From positions 2,542,001 through 2,606,000 of the forward strand of contig NZ_CP011131.1 in the NCBI RefSeq assembly GCF_001442805.1: a stretch of DNA of 64,000 nucleotides, given 5' to 3'. The translations under genes were made by a program, and so were the position numbers. Shown here in pieces: positions 1-10,475 of the stretch (within the stretch, counting starts at the first letter, position 1; the number at the start of each line of letters is the position of its first letter). Under the pieces are notes generated by a model, which was given only the letters and a program-made list of their open reading frames with translations, was not told where the DNA came from and searched no databases. The DNA comes from Lysobacter gummosus. Its GTDB lineage: Bacteria > Pseudomonadota > Gammaproteobacteria > Xanthomonadales > Xanthomonadaceae.

Positions 1-1
1 A

Positions 2-589
2 CCGGGCGAGGGCTCGCCGGCCTATCAGGGCCCGATCGAGATCGTCGTGCCGCTGGACCAGTCGCGCGAACTGCGCACCGTGACCGTGCTCGCCGACGGC
101 CGCCGTAGTGGGGTGCACAGCGCCAGCGTGCGTTATCGCAGTTATCTGCCGGCGATCTCCAAGCCGGCGCGCGCCGCAACCGGTCTGGGATATCGCGTGT
201 ACGAAGGTCTGTTTTCCAGCCTGGACGAATTCGAGCGCGCCGGCTCGCCGGTGGCGCAGGGCGCGGCGTCGTCGCTGGACGTGCGGGCCTTCGGCCGCAA
301 GAACCGTTTCGGCGTGCGCTTCGAGGGCTTCATCGAAGTGCCGGCCGACGGCGTGTACCGCTACGCCTTGCAAGGCGACGACCGCTCGGCCTTGTACATC
401 GACGGCGAACCGGTGATCCGCAACGAAAGCTACGACCAGACCGTGGTCGCCTCGGTGCCGCTGCGGCGCGGTTGGCATCGCCTGCGCATCGACTGGTATC
501 AGCGCGAAGGCGGGTTGGCGCTGCGCCTGCAATCGGCGGCGCCGGGCCAGGAACTGCGGTCGCTGGACGCGCGCGGGGCGGTGCATTGA
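2..589 (+). CDS. C-terminal part of a secreted glycosidase-like protein with a PA14 domain (5' truncated by window)
   Basis: The frame is open at the left edge and ends at TGA 587-589, leaving 195 visible residues. The first ~50 look like the Ig/FN3-like module found at the C-terminus of chitobiases and GH20 hexosaminidases. Residues ~60-190 form a PA14-type beta-barrel, with the typical run of a cold-shock-like barrel followed by a DDRS..YIDGE core and a WHRLRIDWYQ strand. PA14 domains in glycosidases bind carbohydrate or shape the active site. The catalytic part lies outside the window, so a GH20 beta-N-acetylhexosaminidase identity is inferred from this tail and from the downstream TonB receptor and beta-mannosidase. 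GH3 enzymes can also carry PA14. Confidence 0.55.
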   Translation, partial: PGEGSPAYQGPIEIVVPLDQSRELRTVTVLADGRRSGVHSASVRYRSYLPAISKPARAATGLGYRVYEGLFSSLDEFERAGSPVAQGAASSLDVRAFGRKNRFGVRFEGFIEVPADGVYRYALQGDDRSALYIDGEPVIRNESYDQTVVASVPLRRGWHRLRIDWYQREGGLALRLQSAAPGQELRSLDARGAVH

Positions 590-755
590 ATGGCTTCGTT
601 CAAGCGCGCGAACCAAGCCGCAACAGATGTCGCGACGGGATTTTTTTTGCTGTGATTTTAGATCGATCCAAATCGGGCGGCGCGGAGCACGCCAGTCCCG
701 CACACACGAACGTAACCTTGGCCGAGGGTTCGGCCGCGATTGGGAGGGGTAGCCA

Positions 756-3659
756 GTGAGCCAGCATCAGAACCGCAAGCCGAGCCAAGGCCATGCATCG
801 CAACAGATTACCGGCCGTTCGCGCGGCTTCGCGCATCGCAACGTCCTGACCGCGGCGACGCTCGCGGCCTTGTACCTGCCGCTGCTCGCGCAGGCGCAGG
901 ACGCAGCGCCCGCCGCGGCGGGCGAGGTCAAGGCGATCGACAAGATCACCGTCACCGGTTCGCGCATCAAGCGCGCGGAAATCGAAGGCCCGGCGCCGGT
1001 CACGGTGATCACCACCGAGCAGATCAAGCGCGAAGGCTTCGCCAACGTGTACGAGGCGCTGAGCTCGCTGACCGAAGTCACCGGCTCCGTCCAGGCCGAC
1101 GTCAACAAGGGCCCCACGCCCAACGCCAGCCCGCTGAACCTGCGCAACCTCGGCCCCGGCCGCACGCTGCTGCTGATCGACGGCCGCCGCGTCGCCGACT
1201 ATCCCTTGCCCTACGAGGGCCGCGGCAACTTCGCCAACTTCAACAACATCCCGATGTCGGCGGTGGAGCGCATCGAAGTGCTGGCCAGCGGCGGCTCGGC
1301 GATCTACGGCTCCGACGCCATGGCCGGCGTGATCAACATCATCATGAAGAAGAACTTCAACGGCGACGAGGTTCGGATCAAGGGCGGCACCACCACCCGC
1401 GGCGGCGGCGATTCCTACGACCTGTCGTGGACGGGCGGGCGCACCGGCGAGAAGTGGAGCGCCACCTACGGCGTGCAATTGAGCGGCCGCGAAACCATCT
1501 TCGCCGGCCAGCGCGGCTTCCTCGCTTCCGATCTGGAGCCGGCCGCCACGGTGAAGCCGCTGGTCAACGATCCCTGGCCGTGGGTGTGGGGCGTGGAGCT
1601 GATCGACACCGGCGCCCGGCGCCGCGTCACCCCGCCGGCCGGCGCCTGCGACCGCTTCCAGGATCTGCCGCAGCACAACTTCCTCGGCAACGACGGCAAC
1701 GCGCCCGAGTTCCCCGGCTACAGCTGCTCGCAGTCGCGCGGCAACTCGCTGTGGAGCCTGCGCAACGGCTCGGACAACCGCTCCGGCTTCGGCAACTTCA
1801 CCTACGACTTCGACAACGGCATGCAGGCCTGGGTCAGCGCTTCGCTGTGGGACAGCGACGGCGAGTCGCGCCAGGACGAGGCGCTGCGCTTCGAACTCAA
1901 CCGCGGCGGCGCGTTCTACGACCAGAACACCGGCCGCAGCTATCAGGCGCGCCGCGCCTTCACCGTGCCCGAAGCCGGCAGCCGCGATCCGTTCCTGTTC
2001 AACACCAGCGAGCGTTCCTGGGACCTCGCCGCCGGCCTGCGCGGCCGCTTCGGCGAACGCTTCAACTGGGACGCCACGGTCGGCCGCACCGAGTACAAGG
2101 TCGACTTCAGCTTCCCGGGCATGCTGCAAGGCGCGGTCGACAGCTACTTCCTCGGGCCGCAACTGGGCACCAACAACGGTTTGCCGGTGTATGCGCTGGA
2201 CCAGGGCAAGTTCTGGTCGCCGATGACGCCGGACACCTTCCGCCAGCTCACCACGCGCGGCAAGAGCAGCGCCGAATCGTGGATGAACCAGGCCCAGTTC
2301 GCGGTCACCGGCGATCTGTTCGAGCTGCCGGCCGGCCCGGTCGGCTTCGCTGGCGTGATCGAAGCCGGTTCGCAGGGCTACCGTCTCAACCCCGATCCGC
2401 TGACCTTCGGTCCGAACAAGCTCTACGACCAGCCCGGCGGCACCAACCAGGGCGGCGGCGAACGCAAGCGCTACGCCGTGGGCGTCGAGTTCAAGGTGCC
2501 GGTGTTCAAGACCCTGGACGTGACCACGGCCGGCCGTTTCGACCGTTACGACGACGATGCGCGCAAGGAGAGCAACTTCACCTGGAACGCCGGCATCGAG
2601 TGGCGTCCGATCGAAAGCCTGCTGGTCCGCGGCGCCTACAACACGACATTCCGCGCGCCGGACATGCACTACCTGTTCGCCACCAGCGGCACCGGCACTC
2701 AGGAAGACTCCGATGTGGCCACCTGCATCAACCGCGGGCTCGGGCCGGATTGCAGTTCGCAGGCGTTGTACTACCGCCACAACATCGCCCGCACCGGCAA
2801 CCTCAAGCTCGACAGCGAGACCGGCAAGTCGTGGAGCGCCGGCCTGGTGTGGGACGCGGCGGAGAACCTGTCCTTCAGCGCCGACTACTGGCACATGACC
2901 ATCGACAACCAGGTCCGCGATTTCGACATCGCCGACATCCTCGACCTGGAAAGCCAGTGCCGCAACGGCCGCACGCGCCGCGCGAGCGATCGCATGCAGG
3001 TCACCCCGGGATCGTCGACGTGTCAGGACATCGTCTCGCGCGTCACCCGCAGCGCGCCGGGCACCAATTCCTTCGGCGTGGCCGATCCGAACTATCCGCT
3101 CGGGCAGGTGGTCTCGGTGTTCAGCGGCCCGATCAACATCGCCTACCGCGAGGTGGCCGGCGTCGATCTGACCGCGCGCTACAAGATCCCGGAGACCCGC
3201 TTCGGCGATTTCAGCTTCCAGTTCAACTACACCAACCAGCTCAAGAACAACGAACAGCGCGACCCGGGTTCGCCGATGCAGGAGAACCGCGACAAGGAAG
3301 TGCGCACCTTCGCCCGCGCCAGCGCCAGCTGGAGCCGCGGCCCGTGGAACGCGACCTTGTTCGCCAACCGTATCGGCCACGTCAACGGCGACAACTACAA
3401 CGAGTGCGCACCGATTCTGCCCGGCCAGACCGACACCACCTGCCATATGGTCGGCAAGCTCAAGGCGCCGGTGTATTTCAACCTGACCGCGGGTTATCAG
3501 CTGACCGAGCAGGCCCGGGTCAACCTGTACATCGACAACCTGCTCGACGAGGCCGACTACAAGGACCCGTACAAGAAGTTCTTCGCCTACGCCAACGAGC
3601 GCGTGTTCTCGCGCGTGGGTCGCGAAATCTCGGCGGAGTTCGTCTACAAGTTCGATTGA
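756..3659 (+). CDS. TonB-dependent outer-membrane receptor (oligosaccharide-type)
   Basis: This 967-residue protein has a long N-terminal signal region ending near residue 48, a TonB-box-like stretch KITVTGS at residues 63-69, a plug domain to about residue 190 (with LLLIDGRR and GGSAIYGSDAMAGVINI) and a long beta-barrel. The GTG start at 756 is preceded by a strong ribosome site, GGGAGGGG at 742-749. The barrel ends in KFD, so the usual terminal aromatic residue is one position from the end. Its place between a PA14-bearing glycosidase and a beta-mannosidase suggests uptake of oligosaccharides released from glycoproteins or mannans, as in xanthomonad carbohydrate-utilisation loci. Substrate is inference. 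The upstream gap 590-755 holds a T-rich tract around 641-662 that may be part of the promoter. Confidence 0.9.
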   Translation: MSQHQNRKPSQGHASQQITGRSRGFAHRNVLTAATLAALYLPLLAQAQDAAPAAAGEVKAIDKITVTGSRIKRAEIEGPAPVTVITTEQIKREGFANVYEALSSLTEVTGSVQADVNKGPTPNASPLNLRNLGPGRTLLLIDGRRVADYPLPYEGRGNFANFNNIPMSAVERIEVLASGGSAIYGSDAMAGVINIIMKKNFNGDEVRIKGGTTTRGGGDSYDLSWTGGRTGEKWSATYGVQLSGRETIFAGQRGFLASDLEPAATVKPLVNDPWPWVWGVELIDTGARRRVTPPAGACDRFQDLPQHNFLGNDGNAPEFPGYSCSQSRGNSLWSLRNGSDNRSGFGNFTYDFDNGMQAWVSASLWDSDGESRQDEALRFELNRGGAFYDQNTGRSYQARRAFTVPEAGSRDPFLFNTSERSWDLAAGLRGRFGERFNWDATVGRTEYKVDFSFPGMLQGAVDSYFLGPQLGTNNGLPVYALDQGKFWSPMTPDTFRQLTTRGKSSAESWMNQAQFAVTGDLFELPAGPVGFAGVIEAGSQGYRLNPDPLTFGPNKLYDQPGGTNQGGGERKRYAVGVEFKVPVFKTLDVTTAGRFDRYDDDARKESNFTWNAGIEWRPIESLLVRGAYNTTFRAPDMHYLFATSGTGTQEDSDVATCINRGLGPDCSSQALYYRHNIARTGNLKLDSETGKSWSAGLVWDAAENLSFSADYWHMTIDNQVRDFDIADILDLESQCRNGRTRRASDRMQVTPGSSTCQDIVSRVTRSAPGTNSFGVADPNYPLGQVVSVFSGPINIAYREVAGVDLTARYKIPETRFGDFSFQFNYTNQLKNNEQRDPGSPMQENRDKEVRTFARASASWSRGPWNATLFANRIGHVNGDNYNECAPILPGQTDTTCHMVGKLKAPVYFNLTAGYQLTEQARVNLYIDNLLDEADYKDPYKKFFAYANERVFSRVGREISAEFVYKFD

Positions 3660-3849
3660 TCGCGACACATCGGTATCGAGCGAGCGGGCCGCCCGGGCCC
3701 GGTCGATCGGCGGTAACCCCGCGGCGGAACTTGCGCGCACGCCCTCCAGTCGGGCGCGCCGGTTGCGTCGCGGACCTCCCGGGCAAGGCGGTGTACCCCT
3801 CAAGACGCGTTTGCAATGCGCGTTCGCGAGGACTTGTCCGGTATCGGAT

Positions 3850-3881
3850 CGGGAGCGCGGGAAGCGCGCTCCCGCTTTTTT
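3850..3881 (+). terminator. Rho-independent terminator after the TonB receptor
   Basis: A perfect 10-bp stem (CGGGAGCGCG at 3850-3859 pairing with 3865-3874) with a 5-nt loop is followed by C and six T. It lies 190 bp after the receptor stop and well before the beta-mannosidase start, so the two genes are probably separate transcripts. I see nothing gene-like in 3660-3849. Confidence 0.8.
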
Positions 3882-3900
3882 ATCGCGCAGTCGTGAAGTC

Positions 3901-3945
3901 TTTTGTGGGAGGGGCTTCAGCCCCGATGCCTTTCGCTCCGATCGC
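3901..3945. repeat. Dispersed palindromic repeat, family A (single copy)
   Basis: The unit holds a GGGAGGGGCTTCAGCCCC hairpin followed by a GATGCCTTTCG tail. Related copies occur at 50888-50916, 50936-51031 and 55360-55455, always between genes. Confidence 0.7.
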
Positions 3946-4074
3946 ACCGTGACCGGAACTGCAAATCGCTATCGCTCACCCGTCATGCCGCTGTCAGCGC
4001 CGCTATCGTTCTGCGACGCTGACCGCTGAAGTCCCATAGCAACCCCGCAACACCCGCCATCCACAGGTGCCTGC

Positions 4075-6750
4075 ATGCCCTTCGCCCGATCCTCGTCCGA
4101 TTCCGTTTCGCGCCTGCGCAGCCTCGCCGCGATCGCCCTGATGCTGATCGCCGCGCTCGCGGCCCATGCCGCCCAGGCCGCGCCGCTGAGCAGCCGGCCG
4201 CTGCATGAGAACTGGCAATTCCGCCTGACCCCAGACGATCCGCAAGCCGCCGAACACAAGGGCGCGACCGGCTGGCACGCCGCGACCATCCCCGGCCATG
4301 TGCACACCGACTTGCTCGCCGCGAAGCTGATCCCCGATCCCTACGTCGGCGCGCGCGAAGCGCAGCTGCAATGGATCGGCCTGGCGCAATGGGAATACCG
4401 CAGTCAGTTCGACGTCGATCAGGCCAGCCTGGCGCGCGCGCACAACGAACTGGTGTTCGACGGCCTGGACACCTTCGCCACGATCTATCTCAACGGCAAG
4501 CAGGTCCTGAAAGCCGACAACAGCTTCCGCACCTGGCGGGTGCCGGTGGACGGCCAACTGCGCGAGCGCGGCAACGAACTGCGTGTGGTCTTCGATTCGC
4601 CGATCCGCCGCCTGTTGCCGCAAGTGCAGGCGATGCCGAACAAGATCGCCGGCAACTATCCTTCGCCCTACGGCGACGAACCGCGCGATGCGATGACCGC
4701 CAATTTCGTGCGCAAGCCCGGTTACCACTACGGCTGGGACTGGGGCCCGCGCTACGTCACCGCCGGCATCTGGCGCGGCGTGCGCCTGGACAGTTGGGAT
4801 CGCCTGCGCATCGGCGACCTGCATGTGCGGCCCGAGCATGTTTCCAGGCAGGCGGCGCAAACCTCCGTCGAAGTGGAAATCCACAGCGACCGCGCCGACG
4901 CGGCGACGATCGAGATCGAATACACCGACGCCAAGGCGCGCAGCAAGACCCTGAGCCAATCGGCGCGACTGCGCGCCGGCGTCAACCGCGTCGCGATCGC
5001 GGTGAACATCGCCGATCCGCAGCTGTGGTATCCGGTCGGCTACGGCGAGCAGCCGCTGTACACCTTCAAGGCCGTGGTCCGCGATCGCGATGGCGTGCAG
5101 GCCAGCGCGCAGCGCCGCACCGGCCTGCGCAGCGTCGAGTTGCGGCGCGAACGCGACGCGAAAGGGCAGGGCTTCGCTTTCGTGATCAACGGCATTCCGG
5201 TGTTCGCCAAGGGCGCCAACGCGATTCCGTTCGATGCGTTTCCGGCGCGGGTCACGCGCGAGCGCCTGCGCCGCGACCTGCAGTCCGCGCGCGACGCGAA
5301 CATGAACATGATCCGCAACTGGGGCGGCGGCTATTACGAATCCGACGACTTCTTCGAACTGACGGACGAACTGGGCCTGCTGGTGTGGCAGGACTTCATG
5401 TTCGGCGGCGGCATGCCGCCGGGCTACGACGCCGCCTTCCGCGCCAACGTGGTCGCCGAAGCGCGCGACAACGTGCGCCGGCTGCGCAACCATCCCAGCA
5501 TCGTGCTGTGGTGCGGCAACAACGAAGAAGAAACCGCGTGGAAGGATTGGGGCCACAGCAAGAAGCTGATGGAGGCCGATCCCAAGTTCGCGCAGACGGT
5601 GTGGGAGGGCTATGTCGCGCTGTTCGGCAAGGACCTGCGCGCGGTCGTGGCCGAGGACGGCGCGGGCGTGCCGTACTGGTCCAGTTCGCCGAGCAACGAT
5701 CTGGCCGAGAAAGCCAACGACTCCGACAACGGCGACAAGCATTACTGGGACGTGTGGGGCGGCCCGGCGCTGCCGGCGAGCGCCTACCTGGAGGAAACCC
5801 CGCGCTTCATGTCCGAGTACGGCCTGCAGGGCTGGCCGTCGCTGCGCACCATCGCCGCGTTCGCCCAGCCCGGCGAGCAGGGCATCGATACGCCGGTGAT
5901 CCGCGCGCACCAGAAGTTCCTCGCTGGCGACGGCAATACGCGGCTGCTCAAGTACATCCGCGGCGAATACGGTGAGCCGCGCGATTTCGCCGATTTCGTC
6001 TATCTCAGCCAGCAGGTGCAGGCCGAAGGCATCGAGTTGGCGGCCTTGCATCACCGCGCCTCGCGGCCGCGCACGATGGGCTCGCTGTACTGGCAGTTGA
6101 ACGATGTCTGGCCGGGCGCGTCGTGGTCGAGTCTGGATTATTTCGGCCGCTGGAAGCCGCTGCATTTCCACGCCAAGCGCTTCTTCGCCGAACTGGCGAT
6201 CGCGCCGCTGCGCCGGGTGTCGGACAAGGACGGCGGCCGCACCGAGTTGAGCCTGTTGTCCGATCGCGTCGCGCCGGTCGCGGGCGAGTGGCGGACGCGG
6301 GTGATGGATTTCGACGGCCGGGTGCTGCGCGAGGAGCGCAAGCCGGCGACCCTGGCGGCGTTGGCGTCCACGCGCGCCGGCTCGTGGAGCGATGCCGAAC
6401 TGCTCGGCGGCGCCGATCCCAAACGCACCGCGGCGGTGTTCGAGTTGATCGTCGATGGCCGCACGGTGTCGCGCCGGGCGGTGTATTTCGCCGAGTCGCG
6501 CCTGCTGGCGTGGCCCGATCCCAAGCTGAGCGCGCGCTTGCGCCGCGATGGCGAGGGCTATGTGCTCAGCGTCCATGCGGACAAGTTCGCGCGCGCGGTG
6601 TGGGTCGATTTCGGCGATCAGGATGTGAGCCTGGCCGACAACGCGTTGACCTTGCTGCCGGGGGAGACGGTGGAGATCGCGGTGCGGTCGAAGGCGGATC
6701 TGGGCAGTTTGCAGAAGGGGTTGAATCTGCGGTCTTTGTATCGGCCTTGA
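4075..6750 (+). CDS. Secreted GH2 beta-mannosidase
   Basis: The 891-residue product starts with a Sec signal peptide (cleavage near residue 35) and has the GH2 domain order: sugar-binding jelly roll, immunoglobulin-like domain, TIM barrel and C-terminal beta domains. The likely acid/base is E484 in WCGNNE and the nucleophile E581 in [12 protein letters not shown], the latter being characteristic of beta-mannosidases. It should hydrolyse terminal beta-linked mannose from mannooligosaccharides or N-glycan cores in the periplasm. The neighbouring TonB receptor and hexosaminidase-like protein fit sequential trimming of N-glycans. GH2 family is certain; the natural substrate is inferred. Confidence 0.92.
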   Translation: MPFARSSSDSVSRLRSLAAIALMLIAALAAHAAQAAPLSSRPLHENWQFRLTPDDPQAAEHKGATGWHAATIPGHVHTDLLAAKLIPDPYVGAREAQLQWIGLAQWEYRSQFDVDQASLARAHNELVFDGLDTFATIYLNGKQVLKADNSFRTWRVPVDGQLRERGNELRVVFDSPIRRLLPQVQAMPNKIAGNYPSPYGDEPRDAMTANFVRKPGYHYGWDWGPRYVTAGIWRGVRLDSWDRLRIGDLHVRPEHVSRQAAQTSVEVEIHSDRADAATIEIEYTDAKARSKTLSQSARLRAGVNRVAIAVNIADPQLWYPVGYGEQPLYTFKAVVRDRDGVQASAQRRTGLRSVELRRERDAKGQGFAFVINGIPVFAKGANAIPFDAFPARVTRERLRRDLQSARDANMNMIRNWGGGYYESDDFFELTDELGLLVWQDFMFGGGMPPGYDAAFRANVVAEARDNVRRLRNHPSIVLWCGNNEEETAWKDWGHSKKLMEADPKFAQTVWEGYVALFGKDLRAVVAEDGAGVPYWSSSPSNDLAEKANDSDNGDKHYWDVWGGPALPASAYLEETPRFMSEYGLQGWPSLRTIAAFAQPGEQGIDTPVIRAHQKFLAGDGNTRLLKYIRGEYGEPRDFADFVYLSQQVQAEGIELAALHHRASRPRTMGSLYWQLNDVWPGASWSSLDYFGRWKPLHFHAKRFFAELAIAPLRRVSDKDGGRTELSLLSDRVAPVAGEWRTRVMDFDGRVLREERKPATLAALASTRAGSWSDAELLGGADPKRTAAVFELIVDGRTVSRRAVYFAESRLLAWPDPKLSARLRRDGEGYVLSVHADKFARAVWVDFGDQDVSLADNALTLLPGETVEIAVRSKADLGSLQKGLNLRSLYRP

Positions 6751-6773
6751 TGGGGAGCTTTGTTGCGCCTGGG

Positions 6774-6960
6774 GCAAATCCCCCGCGCTGGGGTGTGGCC
6801 TGGCCTCGGGGTTCGTCGGGCGCTGGCCCCTTTTGCAAAGGGGGCTCATTGACGCGCCCGGTCGGAGCCTCCGGAATCGATCGCCGCCGCCCGTCCTCGT
6901 CCTTCCACCCAACCCGTGCTGTTCCCCCCTTTGAAAAAGGGGGGAAGGGGGGATTTGCCT
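6774..6960. repeat. Dispersed paired repeat, family B (CCCCCTTT/AAAGGGGG module)
   Basis: Most of the 350-bp gap between the mannosidase and prfB is a repeat module. It opens with CAAATCCCCCGCG (from 6774), carries an inverted repeat CCCCTTTTGCAAAGGGGG around 6830-6847, and ends with the oppositely oriented counterpart (CCCCCCTTTGAAAAAGGGGGG at about 6924-6944, then GGGGGGATTTGCC). The same module recurs at 61457-61711. No gene is credible here. Confidence 0.7.
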
Positions 6961-7100
6961 CAGCCGCCGCGCAGGCCCAAGGCGCCCACAACCAGACGGG
7001 CCCCGGAGCAGACCGCTCGCGTACATCGCTTCGGTCAGCCAGGGCACCCCGCCCCCCAGTTTGCTAGAATCGCCGGTTCATCCGCATCCAGACACCGGAC

Positions 7101-8229
7101 ATGATCGAACTCAATCCCGTCCGCCAGCGCATCGCCGACCTCAAGGGCCGGCTGGATTCGCTCAGGGGGTATCTTTGACTACGACGCCAAGGTCGAACGT
7201 CTCGAAGAAGTAAACCGCGAACTCGAAAGCCCGGACATCTGGAACAACGCCGAGCGCGCCCAGGGCCTGGGCCGTGAGCGCGCCGCGCTGGAAAAGGTGG
7301 TCAACGGCATCCGCACCCTGACCGAGGGCCTGCTCGGCGGTCTGGAGTTGCTGGAACTGGCGGAAATGGAAGACGACGAGTCCACCGCGCTGGCCGTGGT
7401 CGAGGACGTCGAGCGTTACGCGAAGGAAGTCGAGAAGCTCGAATTCCGCCGCATGTTCTCCGGACAGATGGACTCGGCCTCGGCCTTCGTCGACATCCAG
7501 GCCGGCGCCGGCGGCACCGAGGCCCAGGACTGGGCGGAAATCCTCCTGCGCATGTACCTGCGCTGGGCCGAATCGCGCGGCTGGAAAGCCGAGTTGATGG
7601 AAGTCAGCGGCGGCGACGTGGCCGGCATCAAGTCGGCGACCTTCCGCGTGGAAGGCGACTTCGCCTACGGTTGGCTCAAGACCGAAACCGGCGTGCACCG
7701 CCTGGTGCGCAAGTCGCCGTTCGACTCCGACAACCGCCGCCACACCAGCTTCACCTCGGTGTTCGTGTCGCCGGAAGTGGACGACAAGATCGAGATCGAC
7801 ATCAATCCGGCCGACCTGAAGACCGACGTCTACCGTTCCTCGGGCGCCGGCGGCCAGCACGTCAACAAGACCGAGTCGGCGGTGCGTATCACCCACGTGC
7901 CCAGCGGCATCGTGGTCGCCTGCCAGACCGAGCGCAGCCAGCACGCCAACCGCGACCGCGCGATGAAGATGCTCGCCGCGAAGCTGTACGAGCTGGAGAT
8001 CCAGAAGCGCAACGCCGAGCGCGACGCGGTGGAGGCGACCAAGTCCGACATCGGGTGGGGCAGCCAGATCCGCAACTACGTGCTCGACCAGAGCCGGATC
8101 AAGGATCTGCGCACCGGCATCGAACGCAGCGACACCCAGAAGGTGCTCGACGGCGACCTGGACGAATTCGTCGAGGCCAGCCTCAAATCGGGTCTGGAGG
8201 TCGGCTCGAAACGTACCGACGCGGTGTAA
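7101..8229 (+). CDS. prfB: Peptide chain release factor 2 (programmed +1 frameshift)
   Basis: RF2 recognises UGA and UAA stops and triggers peptide release. The gene reads 7101-7175, meets an in-frame TGA at 7176-7178, then continues in the +1 frame from 7177 to TAA 8227-8229, giving 375 residues. The site has the canonical form: a Shine-Dalgarno-like AGGGGG, a short spacer, and CTT TGA C. Frameshifting at this TGA makes RF2 autoregulatory. The stop-recognition tripeptide SPF falls at 205-207 and the catalytic GGQ at 250-252, the same numbering as in E. coli RF2. A -10-like TAGAAT lies at 7065-7070. Followed by lysS, as in many proteobacteria. Confidence 0.97.
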
Positions 8230-8340
8230 GGCCGCGTCGTTCCGCCTGGTTTCGCCGATGGGCGGTTTTCCCCGACTGTCGTCGGGGTTCGCCGGCCGAT
8301 ATTCCATGCCTCGGCTTTCCGGTTCTGCGTGCCCTCTCAA

Positions 8341-8540
8341 AGTCGTCATTCCCGCGAACGCGGGCTCCGCTTTACTTCGGCGGAGCCGAACATCCAGAGA
8401 CTTCAGAGCCATGTCGCGGTGAAGCCCTGGATCCCCGCCTTCGCGGGGATGACGAGCAAAAACCGCGGCACGACGGTAGGTCAGGGCAAAGTGGCTTGTA
8501 GCATCACGGCACTGGATCCCCGCGTTCGCGGGGATGACGA
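8341..8540. repeat. REP-like repeats, family C, between prfB and lysS
   Basis: The 420-bp gap holds three copies of a palindromic repeat. The first (from 8341) has GTCATTCCCGCGAACGCGGG followed by the hairpin GCTCCGC...GCGGAGC. Two further copies, in the opposite orientation, carry the stems ATCCCCGCCTTCGCGGGGAT at 8431-8450 and a near-identical one at 8516-8535. They match the array at 36990-37370. Confidence 0.75.
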
Positions 8541-8651
8541 GCCAAACCAGCGCAGCCCGCGTTCGGCCGCGGTCCGTCCAAGCACCGACCCCGCGACTTC
8601 AGTACTCTCCACCCCTCAAGCTTCCCCAAGCCCTACCCAAACGCCAAGACC

Positions 8652-10169
8652 ATGACCGACGACAACAACCTGCCGCCCATCGACGAGAACCATCTGATCG
8701 CCGAGCGTCGGGCGAAACTCACGGCCTTGCGCGGCGAGGGCATCGCGTTCCCGAACGATTTCCGCCGCGGCGACTACGTCGGCGACCTGCAGACGCGCTA
8801 CGGCGACGCCGAGCACTGGACCCAGGAAGCGCTCGACGCCGAGGCGCAGCGGGTGGTGGTGGCCGGACGCATCGTCGCCAAGCGGGTGATGGGCAAGGCC
8901 AGCTTCGTGCAGATCCAGGACGAATCCGGGCGCATCCAGCTGTTCCTGCAATCCAACGCGCTGGGCGAGGCCTACGAGGCCTTCAAGGGCTGGGACTTGG
9001 GCGACATCATCGGCGCGCAGGGCCCGCTGACCCGGACCAAGACCGGCGAGCTGTCGGTGCGCGCCGACCAGCTGCGCCTGCTGACCAAGTCGCTGCGTCC
9101 GCTGCCCAGCAGCTGGTTCGGCCTGGCCGACGTGGAGCAGCGCTATCGCCAGCGCTACGTCGATCTGATCGTTTCGCCCGACGCGCGCGAGGTGTTCGTC
9201 AAGCGCTCGCGCATCATCCGCTCGATGCGCGCCTGGCTCGACAGCCGCCGTTTCCTGGAAGTGGAAACGCCGATGATGCATTACATCCCCGGCGGCGCCG
9301 CGGCCAAGCCGTTCACCACCCACCACAACGCGCTGGACCTGGATCTGTACCTGCGCGTGGCCCCGGAGCTGTACCTCAAGCGCCTGGTGGTCGGCGGCCT
9401 GGAGCGGGTCTACGAAATCAACCGCAACTTCCGCAACGAGGGCGTGTCGACCCGGCACAACCCCGAATTCACCATGCTTGAGCTGTACGAGGCCTACGCC
9501 ACCTACACCGAGATCATGGACCTGACCGAGGCGGTGATCCGCCACGCCGCGCAGGACGTGCTGGGCACCACCCAGGTCGAGTGGGACGGCAACGCGATCG
9601 ACCTGGGCCCGGGCTTCCGGCGCTGGTCGATGATCGACGCGGTGCTCGAGCACAACCCCGAGATCAAGCGCGAGGAACTGCGCGACCTGACCGCCATGCG
9701 CGCCCACTGCGCGCGCCTGAAGGTGCCGGCCAAGGCCTCCTACGGCTGGGGCAAGCTGCTGCTGGAAATCTTCGAGAAGACCGTCGAGCACACCCTGATC
9801 CAGCCGACCTTCATCACCGATCATCCGGTCGAGGTGAGCCCGCTGGCGCGCGCCAACGACATCGATCCGGAACTCACCGACCGCTTCGAACTGTTCATCG
9901 GCGGCAAGGAACTGGCCAACGGTTTCTCCGAGCTCAACGATCCGGAGGACCAGGCCGCGCGTTTCCAGGCCCAGGTCGAGCAGAAGGCCGGCGGCGACGA
10001 CGAGGCCATGCACTTCGATGCCGACTACATCCGCGCGCTGGAAGTGGGCCTGCCGCCGACCGGCGGCCTGGGCGTGGGCATCGATCGCCTGGTGATGCTG
10101 CTGACCGGTTCGTCCTCGATCCGCGATGTGCTGCTGTTCCCGTACATGCGTCCGGAAAGCGGCGGTTGA
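8652..10169 (+). CDS. lysS: Lysyl-tRNA synthetase (class II)
   Basis: A 505-residue protein of normal length for LysS. An N-terminal OB-fold anticodon-binding domain (about residues 50-150, with [19 protein letters not shown]) is followed by the class II catalytic core. Motif 2 is seen in [20 protein letters not shown] and motif 3 in [11 protein letters not shown] near the C-terminus. It charges tRNA-Lys in the cytosol. The ATG at 8652 is the first start consistent with the family; no strong ribosome site precedes it. The prfB-lysS order next to rpf genes matches Xanthomonas. The following gap (10170-10475) has no credible gene. Confidence 0.96.
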   Translation: MTDDNNLPPIDENHLIAERRAKLTALRGEGIAFPNDFRRGDYVGDLQTRYGDAEHWTQEALDAEAQRVVVAGRIVAKRVMGKASFVQIQDESGRIQLFLQSNALGEAYEAFKGWDLGDIIGAQGPLTRTKTGELSVRADQLRLLTKSLRPLPSSWFGLADVEQRYRQRYVDLIVSPDAREVFVKRSRIIRSMRAWLDSRRFLEVETPMMHYIPGGAAAKPFTTHHNALDLDLYLRVAPELYLKRLVVGGLERVYEINRNFRNEGVSTRHNPEFTMLELYEAYATYTEIMDLTEAVIRHAAQDVLGTTQVEWDGNAIDLGPGFRRWSMIDAVLEHNPEIKREELRDLTAMRAHCARLKVPAKASYGWGKLLLEIFEKTVEHTLIQPTFITDHPVEVSPLARANDIDPELTDRFELFIGGKELANGFSELNDPEDQAARFQAQVEQKAGGDDEAMHFDADYIRALEVGLPPTGGLGVGIDRLVMLLTGSSSIRDVLLFPYMRPESGG

Positions 10170-10475
10170 GCCATACAGGCGCGATCGGCCCGGGCGAGAT
10201 CGCGCGGGCCCTCGCGGCCCGCCTGGGCCGCATCCGGCCCAGAGCGCGGCCGCAAAACGCGGCCTACACTTCACCGCGGCCAACATCGCTTGGCCGTTCC
10301 TGCAGGCCGTTTGCGTGTAAACCGTGATGAACGGCGCGCATTGCGAGTCCGGATCAGGTGAACGCCGGCCCAAGCGAAATGCGCCGGGACTTTCGACGGC
10401 TGTCTTGGGCTACGCGGCGGGGTATGCTCCCAGGTCGGCCGCCGCAGGGGGCGGCCTCACTACGGGTACCGGTGT

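Noticed and set aside
600..3947. A 1,115-codon open frame on the minus strand across the TonB receptor gene, plus a similarly long plus-strand frame in another phase
   Set aside because: High GC leaves few stop codons in other frames. The encoded sequences are low-complexity Arg/Ala/Val-rich, while the receptor frame has clear domains and a ribosome site.
4003..7047. Minus-strand frame of about 1,000 codons opposite the beta-mannosidase
   Set aside because: Shadow of the GH2 gene; it runs through the family B repeat and has no recognisable domain.
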